Assembly (NCBI GenBank): GCA_046757565.1
Contig: JBHHYN010000125.1
Location: forward strand, 1 to 8,208
From: JBHHYN01 sp046757565
Lineage (GTDB): Bacteria > Pseudomonadota > Gammaproteobacteria > Eutrophobiales > Eutrophobiaceae
DNA: 8,208 nucleotides
Reading direction: 5' to 3'
Part shown: positions 1 through 6,465 of the stretch, piece by piece
Position numbering within the stretch: the first letter of the stretch is position 1
Layout: every line of letters starts with the position of its first letter
The notes under the pieces: model-generated
What the model saw: the letters and a program-made list of their open reading frames with translations, nothing else
Told to the model about the DNA's origin: nothing
Database searches by the model: none
Program-made: the position numbers and the translations under genes

Positions 1-122
1 GGGAATGACGGGCTACTGTTTATATATCAACCCACAGATTCTGCTGAAGACCCGGATTTTTTTCCTGTCTCAAAATCCCGCGTGGCTGTAATCAGCAGAG
101 CGGTGTGTGCTAAGGTCATGGG

Positions 123-1202
123 ATGCGGCGCCACTGGAAACTCGTGATCTCCTTCCATATTACTTTTTTATCAATCATCCTCTCGTCCTGTGCAAATTTT
201 GCCTATTACGGTCAATCCCTGTCTGGCCAGCTTGAAATTCTGGAGAAGCGCCGATCCATCGATAAAATCCTGTCTGATCCAACCACCCCCCGGGACTTGA
301 AAAAGCGGCTTGAACAAGTGCATGAGATCACAGAGTTTGCGAACAGGGCGCTTTATCTACCCGCTCATGGCAGTTACCGGACGTATGCCGATCTCAGCCG
401 GGAATATGTTGTCTGGAATGTTGTCGCCGCGCCTGCCTTCTCACTGGCACCGCTGCGATGGTGTTTTCTAATCGTGGGTTGCCTGCCCTACCGGGGCTAT
501 TTTGCAAAACAGGACGCCATACGGTTTGCCGGCAAGCTCAGGGCCAGGGGCTACGACGTCCATTTCGGCGGGGTCAGCGCCTATTCGACCCTCGGCTGGT
601 TTGACGATCCGGTATTGAATACCATGTTGAGACGCGACAGGACGGAGTGGGCCAGGGTGATTTTTCACGAACTGGCCCACCAGAAAATCTATATTAAAAA
701 TGATACCGGGTTTAACGAGGCGTTTGCCGACAGCATTGCCCTGGTAGGGGTACGGCGCTGGCTGCATGCCAATTACCCGGCTGAGGCGCTGCATCGATTC
801 GAGCGGGCGCAACATCGGGAAGAGCAGTTTTTGCAACTTGTGTTCAGTTATAGACGCAAGCTGGAAGCGCTCTATGCCAGTGATTTACCGGTAATCAAAA
901 AACGCTCCCGTAAATCCGCTATATTCAAATTTATGTTGGCCGACTACCGCAAGATGCGTGCACGCTGGGGTGATCATGACGAATATGACGCCTGGTTTGA
1001 AAACGGACTGAATAATGCCAGGTTGGCGACTCTATTAACCTACCGGGACCTGGTGCCGGGCTTCCTGGCATTATTGCAGGCAGTAGATAATAATCTCCAG
1101 GAGTTCTATGACCGGGTTGCGGAGCTGGGCCATTGCAGCAAGGTCACGCGCCGGCATATTCTTGAAGAGGGCCCTGTAATGCAAGAGTGCAAAGAGCAAT
1201 GA
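123..1202 (+). CDS. Predicted zinc aminopeptidase, lipoprotein (COG4324 / Pfam Aminopep family)
   Basis: A 359-residue predicted zinc peptidase anchored as a lipoprotein. The N-terminus has basic residues, a hydrophobic stretch (about 8-20) and a lipobox, L20-S-S-C23, so C23 is probably lipidated and the protein faces the periplasm. Right after it, residues 24-45 carry the YYGQS..GQLEIL..RRSI signature at the start of this family. The catalytic motif is HELAH at 182-186: H182 and H186 as zinc ligands, E183 as general base. E199 in NEAFADSIA is the likely third ligand. The length is normal for the family. The start has an AAGG ribosome site seven bases upstream (112-115). The stop codon overlaps the next gene's ATG, so the two are probably co-translated. 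Family assignment is firm; the natural substrate is unknown, and aminopeptidase activity is a family prediction. Confidence 0.88.
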   Translation: MRRHWKLVISFHITFLSIILSSCANFAYYGQSLSGQLEILEKRRSIDKILSDPTTPRDLKKRLEQVHEITEFANRALYLPAHGSYRTYADLSREYVVWNVVAAPAFSLAPLRWCFLIVGCLPYRGYFAKQDAIRFAGKLRARGYDVHFGGVSAYSTLGWFDDPVLNTMLRRDRTEWARVIFHELAHQKIYIKNDTGFNEAFADSIALVGVRRWLHANYPAEALHRFERAQHREEQFLQLVFSYRRKLEALYASDLPVIKKRSRKSAIFKFMLADYRKMRARWGDHDEYDAWFENGLNNARLATLLTYRDLVPGFLALLQAVDNNLQEFYDRVAELGHCSKVTRRHILEEGPVMQECKEQ

Positions 1203-1963
1203 GGCACACACGAATATCCGCTCTATACCGGTTCCTGCTCGTGTTGGGAATTTTTAGTATGGACACAGGCGCTGCCGGCCTGTCCCCTGACCAGCAGGGT
1301 CCGGTCATGGTGGCCACCCATGCTGCAGCCGATACCGGCAGGACCGGTACGGCCGGGGAAGGCCCGAATCTCCCGGAAACGATCAAAAGTCATCCACAAC
1401 TGGGGAAAGGGATCTTTCTCATTGCCAACAAGGGCATGGATGATCCGAATTTCCGGCAGACCGTGGTGCTCATTACTGAATACAATGATACGCAAACTGT
1501 GGGACTCGTCATTAACCGACCATTACAGATGCCGGCGGACAAGGTATTCCCCTCAATCCACAGATTGTCGCAGAATTCAGGATATCTGCATATCGGCGGT
1601 CCGGTTGCACTCAATAGCTTGCAATTGTTGATACAGACCGGGACGGAGCTGGACCCGTCCACACACCTTTTTGACGATGTCTATCTGGTAAATGACCCAA
1701 AGACGTTACAGGCACTGACACATAGCGATATTACCACGACGGCCGTAAGACTGTACGCGGGTTATGCAGGCTGGCTGAGTGGTCAACTGGAATCGGAACT
1801 CATACGGGGAGACTGGTATATATGGCACGCGGATATGTATACAATTTTCGCAAAAAAACCCGAAGCCGTCTGGCCTGAGTTGTTCCGGCGCGTGAGTGCA
1901 CAGTGGGCACAGCATAAATTTGACCCAACAGCACTACCCACCTTGGCCGGTTCTGACTTATAA
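1199..1963 (+). CDS. YqgE/AlgH-family (DUF179) protein with signal-peptide-like N-terminal extension
   Basis: Residues about 67-225 are a typical YqgE/AlgH domain: LGKGIFLIANKGMDDPNF (68-85), VGLVINRPL (101-109), HIGGPV (131-136) and the hallmark GYAGWLSGQLESEL (188-201). The biochemical role of this family is not settled. Family members are usually about 180-190 residues and cytosolic. This one has 254 residues, with about 65 extra at the N-terminus: a basic start, a hydrophobic stretch (about 9-20), a plausible signal peptidase site near GAA-G (residues 24-27), then a low-complexity Gly/Ala/Thr linker. I infer export to the periplasm. I chose ATG 1199 because it overlaps the upstream stop as ATGA and has AAAGAG just before it; a GTG at 1187 in the same frame would add four residues. 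The usual neighbour yqgF is not present. Confidence 0.87.
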   Translation: MRHTRISALYRFLLVLGIFSMDTGAAGLSPDQQGPVMVATHAAADTGRTGTAGEGPNLPETIKSHPQLGKGIFLIANKGMDDPNFRQTVVLITEYNDTQTVGLVINRPLQMPADKVFPSIHRLSQNSGYLHIGGPVALNSLQLLIQTGTELDPSTHLFDDVYLVNDPKTLQALTHSDITTTAVRLYAGYAGWLSGQLESELIRGDWYIWHADMYTIFAKKPEAVWPELFRRVSAQWAQHKFDPTALPTLAGSDL

Positions 1964-2260
1964 TGATTTATTTGGTCTGCTAAACTTGGGTGTAATAGCG
2001 AAAATCGGATAGGATGCCCTGTTTTTATAGTAGTGGGGGGGCGCACCTGCGGGCATTTCTAATGGGGCAAAGTGTACGACTATTCGGCGGCGAAAAACCG
2101 TGAACAGACAGGAAATTAACGATTTTACAGTCGCTTGCACCCTCGCGCCAACAGACGCCTGAATTCAATGTACTTCGATATCGGATGCCTACCAGGAGCC
2201 TGTCGGACACGGGGTTCGTAGCGGGGCTAGTGGGATATCAACCAAGGGGAGTATTGTGAA

Positions 2261-2323
2261 ATGAATCGCAATACGATGGCATCACATTCAGCGGGATTTA
2301 AGGTAGAATCCTCTGGATCCTGA
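2261..2323 (+). CDS. Possible 20-codon leader ORF upstream of the FHA gene
   Basis: ATG at 2261 is preceded by AGGGGAG (2245-2251), a strong Shine-Dalgarno match with nine bases of spacing. The frame encodes MNRNTMASHSAGFKVESSGS and stops at 2321-2323, 25 bases before the FHA start. No family is recognisable and nothing shows that it is translated. It lacks the runs of one amino acid or the terminator hairpin expected of an attenuation leader. It may be a chance ORF. The good ribosome site is the only positive evidence. Confidence 0.2.
   Translation: MNRNTMASHSAGFKVESSGS
2304..2309 (+). promoter_or_regulatory. Possible -10 element for the FHA gene
   Basis: TAGAAT differs from TATAAT at one position and lies 39 bases before the FHA start. 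No good -35 hexamer sits 16-18 bases upstream, so this is a weak call. If it is used, the transcript would start inside the 20-codon ORF, which would then be left without its own start codon. Confidence 0.25.
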
Positions 2324-2348
2324 ATAACATAAGGATATTCAATTCACA

Positions 2349-3218
2349 ATGCTCAACAAATTCTTCTCCAAACCTGTTGAAATCAAGATAGGCGAGCAGA
2401 TCTTCAAATTTTGCTCTATTGCTGACTTTGAGTTCAGCATGACAGGCAGGACCGCAGTACCCTCGAAGAAAATTACCGATATGGTGAAGTTTTCTACGGA
2501 TCAACTCAAAAGGGAGGCCCGCACCATCAAGGATATCGAAAAACAGTTCGTCTCCATCCTGTCCCGCTCCATTGAAGAGACCAGCAGCATTAACCGCGCC
2601 CTGCGTGAACTGGATCCCCTGATCTTTTCCCAGGACCACTCCTGGCGCGACATTATCAGTGCATTGAACGAGGGCGACGAAGAACTCAATCCATTCCGCC
2701 GCATCGCCCTGGTCAAATACATGCAATACCTCTCCTCCCGGCAGGAGATCATCAAGTATCTCTACAATGAAAAGAAAAAATTACTCAAGGAACCCGATTC
2801 CGTGGAGACGCCAAAGTTCAAGGATACTTTACTTCTGGACAATACCGTATTTGAACCCATTGAAGGTGATGGAGCGGGCAAGGAAGTGGAGCGCATGCCC
2901 AAAGGGGAAGCGGTAACCGTTACCCTGAAGCCCAACGAGGAGATTAGTGTCATCCTGTCGAAACATATATGTAAACTGTCGGCGAAAAACGGGATCCAGT
3001 TTACCGATCAGGCCGGCAGGACCTATACCCTTGGAAAAGGGCGTAATATCATCGGCAGGGACACGGTCAGTAATGTCATCATGGAACCGTCGTTAAAAGA
3101 TGTGTCGAGGCTGCATCTCGTCATTGAAAATTATGATGACAATACCCTGCAGTTAACGGACCTCTCCTCGCATGGGACCTATATTCCATTGAAGTTTATC
3201 GAACAACACTCCTCATAA
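2349..3218 (+). CDS. FHA-domain protein with uncharacterised N-terminal region
   Basis: A 289-residue cytosolic protein; no signal peptide or membrane segment is visible. The C-terminal 75 or so residues form a forkhead-associated domain, a phosphothreonine-peptide reader: NIIGRD (233-238), SNVIM (241-245), DVSRLHLVI (251-259) and LTDLSSHGTYI (269-279). The phosphopeptide-contact residues R237, S253, R254 and H256 are in place; the common NGT turn reads HGT at 275-277. Residues 1-150 are mostly charged and probably helical, and I do not recognise them; a basic EKKKLLK stretch (141-147) leads into a linker. AAGGAT (2331-2336) provides a ribosome site with somewhat long spacing. There is no Ser/Thr kinase, phosphatase or secretion-system gene in the window, so its partner is unknown. 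FHA assignment is firm; the cellular role is open. Confidence 0.85.
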   Translation: MLNKFFSKPVEIKIGEQIFKFCSIADFEFSMTGRTAVPSKKITDMVKFSTDQLKREARTIKDIEKQFVSILSRSIEETSSINRALRELDPLIFSQDHSWRDIISALNEGDEELNPFRRIALVKYMQYLSSRQEIIKYLYNEKKKLLKEPDSVETPKFKDTLLLDNTVFEPIEGDGAGKEVERMPKGEAVTVTLKPNEEISVILSKHICKLSAKNGIQFTDQAGRTYTLGKGRNIIGRDTVSNVIMEPSLKDVSRLHLVIENYDDNTLQLTDLSSHGTYIPLKFIEQHSS

Positions 3219-3222
3219 CCTG

Positions 3223-3248
3223 GCCGCTGAGAGACCGGCAAGGTTTTT
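3223..3248 (+). terminator. Weak intrinsic terminator candidate after the FHA gene
   Basis: GCCG (3223-3226) pairs with CGGC (3236-3239) across a nine-base loop, and five T residues follow at 3244-3248 after a four-base gap. The stem is short and the T run is displaced, so termination may be inefficient. Confidence 0.3.
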
Positions 3249-3261
3249 GACGCACCGCCTG

Positions 3262-3311
3262 GATTATAATCTGTAGCGATAATGCTATAATCAGTTATTA
3301 TTTATTAGCAT
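3262..3311 (+). promoter_or_regulatory. cysH promoter region: extended -10 with repeated AT-rich motifs, candidate CysB site
   Basis: TGCTATAAT (3283-3291) is a perfect extended -10 element with no recognisable -35, as is common at activator-dependent promoters. The palindrome GATTATAATC (3262-3271) lies where a -35 would be. The 7-mer TATAATC occurs at 3265-3271 and again at 3286-3292, 21 bases apart or about two helical turns. ATGCTA (3282-3287) and TAGCAT (3306-3311) form an inverted repeat around the likely start site. CysB activates cys promoters in other gammaproteobacteria from sites at or upstream of -35. Placing it here is inference from the cysB gene nearby, not from a consensus match. 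Confidence 0.45.
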
Positions 3312-3388
3312 AAGGAAAATTTGCTAGGATCGCCGCTCCGGCCCTGGCCGTCAACAGAATCGCCCATTTACTTAAAGAGATATTAAGA

Positions 3389-4123
3389 ATGAAGGTAGAA
3401 GAGTTTGAAGTGGAAGCGCTGGCGAGGCAATACGATGCCAGTCATCCCCGGGAAATCCTGGAACTGGCCCTGTCGAATTTTGACAACATCGCCATCTCGT
3501 TCAGCGGCGCAGAGGACGTTATCCTGGTGGATATGGCCGTCAACATCGATCCGAACGTGCAGGTTTTCTCGCTTGATACCGGACGGCTTCACCCTGAGAC
3601 CTATCGTCTGCTGGAGCAGGTCCGCGAACATTATCATATCCAGCTGGAGGTCCTTTATCCCGATGCCGGGGCGCTGGAAAAGCTGGTCCGGGAAAAAGGG
3701 CTATTTAGTTTCTACAAAGAGGATCACAAGGAGTGCTGTGGCATTCGCAAAGTCGTACCGCTCAGGAACAGACTCGCCAGCCTCGATGCCTGGATAACAG
3801 GACAGAGAAAGGACCAGAGCCCGGGCACACGCGCCTCCGTTCCGGTTGTCGAGGAAGATGGCGCTTTTTCCTCAGCAGATCACAGGTTGATAAAATTCAA
3901 TCCCCTTTCAAACTGGTCGTCGGCACAGGTTTGGCAATATATCCGTGAACATGACGTGCCGTATAATGAATTGCACAACAAGGGTTTTATCAGTATTGGC
4001 TGTGAGCCGTGCACACGGCCTGTCCTGCCGAATCAGCATGAGCGTGAAGGCCGCTGGTGGTGGGAAGAGGCAACCATGAAAGAGTGCGGTCTGCATGCCG
4101 GCAACATCACGGACAAGAATTAA
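3389..4123 (+). CDS. cysH: Assimilatory adenylyl-sulfate (APS) reductase, 4Fe-4S type
   Basis: Cytosolic enzyme that reduces adenylyl sulfate to sulfite and AMP with thiol electrons, for cysteine synthesis. 244 residues, normal length. Motifs in order: nucleotide-binding loop SFSGAEDV (37-44), LDTGRL (62-67), the cysteine pair C116-C117 in ECCGIRKVVPL, ITGQRKDQS (136-144), the second pair C205-C208 in GCEPCTRP, and the catalytic cysteine C233 in the C-terminal ECGLH. The CC...CxxC set binds the 4Fe-4S cluster and marks the APS-using branch; the cluster-free PAPS reductase of E. coli lacks it. The start at 3389 gives the expected N-terminus; AAAGAGA (3374-3380) is a modest ribosome site. It is the first gene of a two-gene operon with the CxxC protein, convergent with cysB. 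Confidence 0.95.
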   Translation: MKVEEFEVEALARQYDASHPREILELALSNFDNIAISFSGAEDVILVDMAVNIDPNVQVFSLDTGRLHPETYRLLEQVREHYHIQLEVLYPDAGALEKLVREKGLFSFYKEDHKECCGIRKVVPLRNRLASLDAWITGQRKDQSPGTRASVPVVEEDGAFSSADHRLIKFNPLSNWSSAQVWQYIREHDVPYNELHNKGFISIGCEPCTRPVLPNQHEREGRWWWEEATMKECGLHAGNITDKN

Positions 4124-4137
4124 GGGGAAGACTGGCT

Positions 4138-4473
4138 GTGCACATCACTCTGGTCAAGAAGATCAAACTCGACGGCACTCCATGCCGCAAATGCGCAGAG
4201 GTGCAGAAACGCCTTGAAGAGGCCGGACTCATGGACCGGATCGATCGCGTTGTGATCGCCGATGAACGCGATCCGGGAAGTGAAGGGATGCTGCTGGCGA
4301 AACGGCACCAGGTCGATCTGGCGCCGTTCTTTATGGTGGAAGACGATGAGGGACCGGTGCGGGTTTACACAGTCTATTTTCGTTTTTTAAAGGAAGTACT
4401 AAACGCCCGGACCACCCAACAGGAGGAAGTCGCCGAGATCATGGACCGGAACCGGGATCTGGATTTCATTTAG
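4138..4473 (+). CDS. Small thioredoxin-fold protein with CxxC motif, co-transcribed with cysH
   Basis: 111 residues from a GTG start with an excellent ribosome site, AAGGGGAAG (4122-4130), seven bases upstream and overlapping the cysH stop codon. Earlier in-frame starts lie inside cysH and lack such a site. The protein begins with a beta strand (HITLVKKIKL, 2-11), then GTPCRKC with the redox pair C16/C19, a helix, and VDLAPFF (59-65), where P63 fits the cis-proline of the thioredoxin fold facing the active site. A helical, acidic C-terminal tail follows (about 84-111). The CRKC dipeptide matches neither classical thioredoxin (CGPC) nor glutaredoxin (CPYC). APS reductases need thioredoxin or glutaredoxin to reset the catalytic cysteine, so a dedicated reductant for CysH is the natural inference; it is not proven by sequence. 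Confidence 0.8.
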   Translation: MHITLVKKIKLDGTPCRKCAEVQKRLEEAGLMDRIDRVVIADERDPGSEGMLLAKRHQVDLAPFFMVEDDEGPVRVYTVYFRFLKEVLNARTTQQEEVAEIMDRNRDLDFI

Positions 4474-4484
4474 CGCGCCTCTTG

Positions 4485-4526
4485 CGTGTGTTGGTGAGCG
4501 GATCACGCCACACGTTTTCCTTTTTT
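4485..4526 (+). terminator. Intrinsic terminator of the cysH operon
   Basis: CGTGTG (4485-4490) pairs with CACACG (4509-4514). Inside it GTGA (4494-4497) pairs with TCAC (4503-4506) across the loop GCGGA. The hairpin is followed directly by TTTT, CC and TTTTTT (4515-4526). It starts 11 bases after the stop codon of the CxxC gene. The T-rich tail runs into the heptamer array. Confidence 0.75.
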
Positions 4527-4582
4527 CACTTTTCACTTTCCACTTTCCACTTTCCACTTTCCACTTTCCACTTTCCACTTTT
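4527..4582. repeat. Tandem array of eight 7-base units (CACTTTC)
   Basis: Units start at 4527, 4534, 4541, 4548, 4555, 4562, 4569 and 4576. The six central units are identical CACTTTC; the first and last read CACTTTT. The array fills the space between the cysH-operon terminator and the cysB stop codon, whose last base is 4582, so it is the immediate 3' flank of cysB (read as GAAAGTG on that strand). Perfect central copies point to recent slippage expansion. It cannot change the CysB frame because it lies outside the coding region, but it could affect mRNA 3' ends of the convergent genes. Confidence 0.9.
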
Positions 4583-5556
4583 TAACAGGTTGGCAAATCC
4601 AGTCCTTTAAATAGCTCATCCAGTTCATCTTTGGAACGGGATTGCAGCGCTGTTTCAACCACCTGCCTGGTCAAGTGCGGCGCAAACAGCTCGATAAAAT
4701 CGAACATATAACCACGTAAAAACGTTCCGCGTCTGAAACCGATTTTTGTGGTACTCGGTTCAAACAGGTGACTGGCATCTATTGCCAACAAGTCATTATC
4801 GAGCACCGGGTTATAGGCCATGCTCGCTACAATCCCTACTCCGAGACCTAATTTGACATAGGTTTTGATTACATCGGCATCAACCGCAGTAAACACAACG
4901 CGTGGGGTTAACCCGGCATTATCGAAGGCGCGGTCCAGATGAGAGCGCCCGGTAAAGCCGAATACATAGGTGACGATCGGGTGTTCGGCAATCCTTTTCA
5001 GGGTCAGCTCTCCTTTCCGCGCCAGCGGATGGTCATGCGGAACAATGAGACTCCGGTTCCAACGGTAACAGGGCATCATCACCAGGTTCTCAAACAGCTC
5101 AAGTGCCTCCGTTGCGATAGCAAAATCCACCGTACCCTTCGACGCCAGTTCCGATATCTGCACCGGTGTCCCCTGGTGCAGTTGCAAGGCGACATCCGGA
5201 TAGCGGTCGATAAACCCCTTTATAACGTCCGGCAGGACGTACCGGGCCTGGGTGTGGGTTGTGGCAATGGATAAACTGCCGCGTGTTTGATCACTGAATT
5301 CCTGGGCAATCTGGTGCACATTTTCCACGTTATTCAGGATTTCACCCGCCTTCTCGATAATGGCCCGACCAGCGGGGGTAATTTCAGTCAGATGCTTGCC
5401 GCTGCGATGAAAGATCTGAACGCCCAGTTCATCCTCCAGCATGCGCACCTGTTTGCTGATCCCCGGCTGAGAGGTATACAGACTTTCAGCGGTGGCTGAG
5501 ACATTCAGCTCGTGCCTGGCCACCTCCCAGATGTAGCGAAGTTGTTGTAATTTCAT
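4582..5556 (-). CDS. cysB: LysR-family master regulator of cysteine biosynthesis, CysB
   Basis: 324 residues, the same length as enterobacterial CysB and near-collinear with it. The N-terminal winged helix-turn-helix includes NVSATAESLYTSQPGISKQV (18-37) and RSGKHLTEITPAG (51-63). The effector domain (about 90-300) keeps the ligand-pocket residues known from CysB structures: T100, T102 and Q103 in ATTHTQAR, T149 in AIATEAL, and T202 in FGFTGRS; TDADVIKTYV is present as VDADVIKTYV (225-234). CysB activates sulfate-assimilation genes and responds to N- or O-acetylserine and to sulfate or sulfide signals. It ends next to the convergent cysH operon and diverges from a TauE/SafE transporter, both plausible targets. 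There is no clear Shine-Dalgarno sequence before the ATG at 5556. Identification is very secure. Confidence 0.97.
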   Translation of the reverse strand: MKLQQLRYIWEVARHELNVSATAESLYTSQPGISKQVRMLEDELGVQIFHRSGKHLTEITPAGRAIIEKAGEILNNVENVHQIAQEFSDQTRGSLSIATTHTQARYVLPDVIKGFIDRYPDVALQLHQGTPVQISELASKGTVDFAIATEALELFENLVMMPCYRWNRSLIVPHDHPLARKGELTLKRIAEHPIVTYVFGFTGRSHLDRAFDNAGLTPRVVFTAVDADVIKTYVKLGLGVGIVASMAYNPVLDNDLLAIDASHLFEPSTTKIGFRRGTFLRGYMFDFIELFAPHLTRQVVETALQSRSKDELDELFKGLDLPTC

Positions 5557-5671
5557 AGTCTATATATATTTTTATTCTAAAAATATGCCTAACAATTACT
5601 TTTAAGTATAGATAACTGCGGCTACGATACAACTCCTTTTATTCAGGCTGCGGTCAATACTAAATATAAAA
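5557..5671. promoter_or_regulatory. AT-rich divergent promoter region between cysB and the TauE/SafE gene
   Basis: 115 bases with long A/T runs, including TATATATATT just upstream of cysB. On the minus strand TAGAAT (complement of 5574-5579) is a possible -10 for cysB. On the plus strand TATAGAT (5607-5613) and TACGAT (5623-5628) are possible -10 elements for the transporter. None has a matching -35, so no single promoter is firm. Neither gene has a clear ribosome site. LysR-type regulators often bind such shared regions to control themselves and the divergent gene, so CysB binding here is a reasonable inference. Confidence 0.4.
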
Positions 5672-6454
5672 ATGGACATCACCTATACAATCGCCGGGTT
5701 CGTGGTGGGTTTCATCATTGGGCTCACCGGCGTTGGTGGTGGCTCCCTGATGACTCCGATCCTGGTGCTGGTATTCAGTTTCAAGCCGGCGGTTGCCGTC
5801 GGCACTGATCTGCTGTATGCCGCGGTAACCAAGTCCGGAGGGATCTTCGTGCATCAAAAACAGGGAACGATAGAGTGGAAAATCGTCGGCCTGCTGGCCT
5901 TGGGCAGCATTCCCTCCACCCTGGTCTCGTTGTTGTTGCTCAAACACCTCGATACGGCAGGGATCAACTATGATAAAGTAATTACTTACACACTCAGTAT
6001 CGCATTGATACTGACCTCGCTTGTTTTGTTGTTCAAGACCCGTCTGCAAGCCCTCAGCCAGAATGAACGATTTGACGGGATACGCGCCCTGCATCACCGC
6101 CTGCGGAAACCGATAACCGTGCTGGCAGGGGTGCTCATTGGCGCACTGGTAACCCTCTCATCGGTTGGCGCGGGGGCCATTGGCGCGGCAATATTATTCT
6201 TCCTCTACCCACGCATACGCGCCACGACCATCGTGGGGACAGACCTCGCCCATGCCGTTCCCATCACCGCCATAGCGGGTCTTGGACATGTGCACCTCGG
6301 TACGGTGGATTTCCTGCTTCTGGGGAGCCTGTTGATCGGGTCATTACCCGGGATTTATCTGGGATCACATACCGGCACCCTCCTGCCTGACAGGATATTA
6401 CGACCGCTCCTCGCCAGTATGTTATTTTTAATCGGCCTGAGAATGACTATATAG
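5672..6454 (+). CDS. TauE/SafE-family (DUF81) membrane transporter, probable sulfite/organosulfur anion permease
   Basis: 260-residue inner-membrane protein with about 7-8 hydrophobic segments and the family's internal duplication. The first half has GLTGVGGGSLMTPIL (18-32) and AVGTDLLYAAVTKSGG (42-57); the second half repeats this as LSSVGAGAIGAAIL (162-175) and IVGTDLAHAVPITAIAG (187-203). The two halves are joined by a charged cytoplasmic loop (about 122-147). Length is normal. Members move sulfite, sulfoacetate, taurine-derived sulfonates or related anions, and direction and substrate differ between members. Placement divergent from cysB and close to the sulfite-producing cysH suggests a sulfur anion, perhaps sulfite overflow or sulfate uptake, but the sequence does not decide this. 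There is no Shine-Dalgarno sequence before ATG 5672. Confidence 0.88.
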   Translation: MDITYTIAGFVVGFIIGLTGVGGGSLMTPILVLVFSFKPAVAVGTDLLYAAVTKSGGIFVHQKQGTIEWKIVGLLALGSIPSTLVSLLLLKHLDTAGINYDKVITYTLSIALILTSLVLLFKTRLQALSQNERFDGIRALHHRLRKPITVLAGVLIGALVTLSSVGAGAIGAAILFFLYPRIRATTIVGTDLAHAVPITAIAGLGHVHLGTVDFLLLGSLLIGSLPGIYLGSHTGTLLPDRILRPLLASMLFLIGLRMTI

Positions 6455-6465
6455 AACCTATCTTA

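Larger units (their letters stand above)
1964..2348. other. 385-base intergenic region without a convincing gene
   Basis: No reading frame here resembles a known protein and there is no tRNA-like fold. There is no obvious intrinsic terminator behind the YqgE-like gene. Visible features are a run of seven G (2035-2041), a weak 4-bp hairpin CGCA/TGCG (2042-2051), a 20-codon ORF with a good ribosome site (2261-2323), and a possible -10 element TAGAAT (2304-2309) ahead of the FHA gene. The size suggests that the FHA gene is transcribed independently of the upstream pair. Confidence 0.6.

Noticed and set aside
40..99. Inverted repeat TCTGCTGA (40-47) and TCAGCAGA (92-99) before the first gene
   Set aside because: The 44-base loop makes a stable hairpin unlikely and there is no T tract in the right place; it is probably chance.
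1..147. Open reading frame entering from the left edge in frame 1 and ending at the TGA at 145-147
   Set aside because: It has no recognisable family, overlaps the aminopeptidase start by 25 bases, and is short enough to be open by chance; the upstream sequence would be needed to judge it.
2035..2041. Run of seven G as a possible phase-variation tract
   Set aside because: It is not in a coding region or placed between promoter elements that I can identify.
2014..2103. 29-codon ORF starting inside the 1964-2348 gap
   Set aside because: The only ribosome-site-like bases touch the ATG directly, leaving no spacing, and the product resembles nothing.
2193..2207. Stretch around AGGAGCCTGTCGGAC that recalls insertion-sequence ends
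   Set aside because: There is no matching inverted end, target duplication or transposase remnant, and the resemblance is only from memory.
3321..3386. 21-codon TTG-started ORF in the cysH leader, preceded by AAGGA
   Set aside because: The spacing to the TTG is too short, there are no cysteine codons as expected of a cys attenuator, and no hairpin follows.
4057..4137. Longer N-terminus for the CxxC protein from a GTG inside cysH
   Set aside because: The extra 27 residues are the out-of-frame shadow of cysH; the start at 4138 has the strong ribosome site and begins exactly at the thioredoxin-fold strand.
4527..4582. CRISPR array
   Set aside because: The units are 7 bases long with no spacers and no cas genes; this is a simple tandem repeat.
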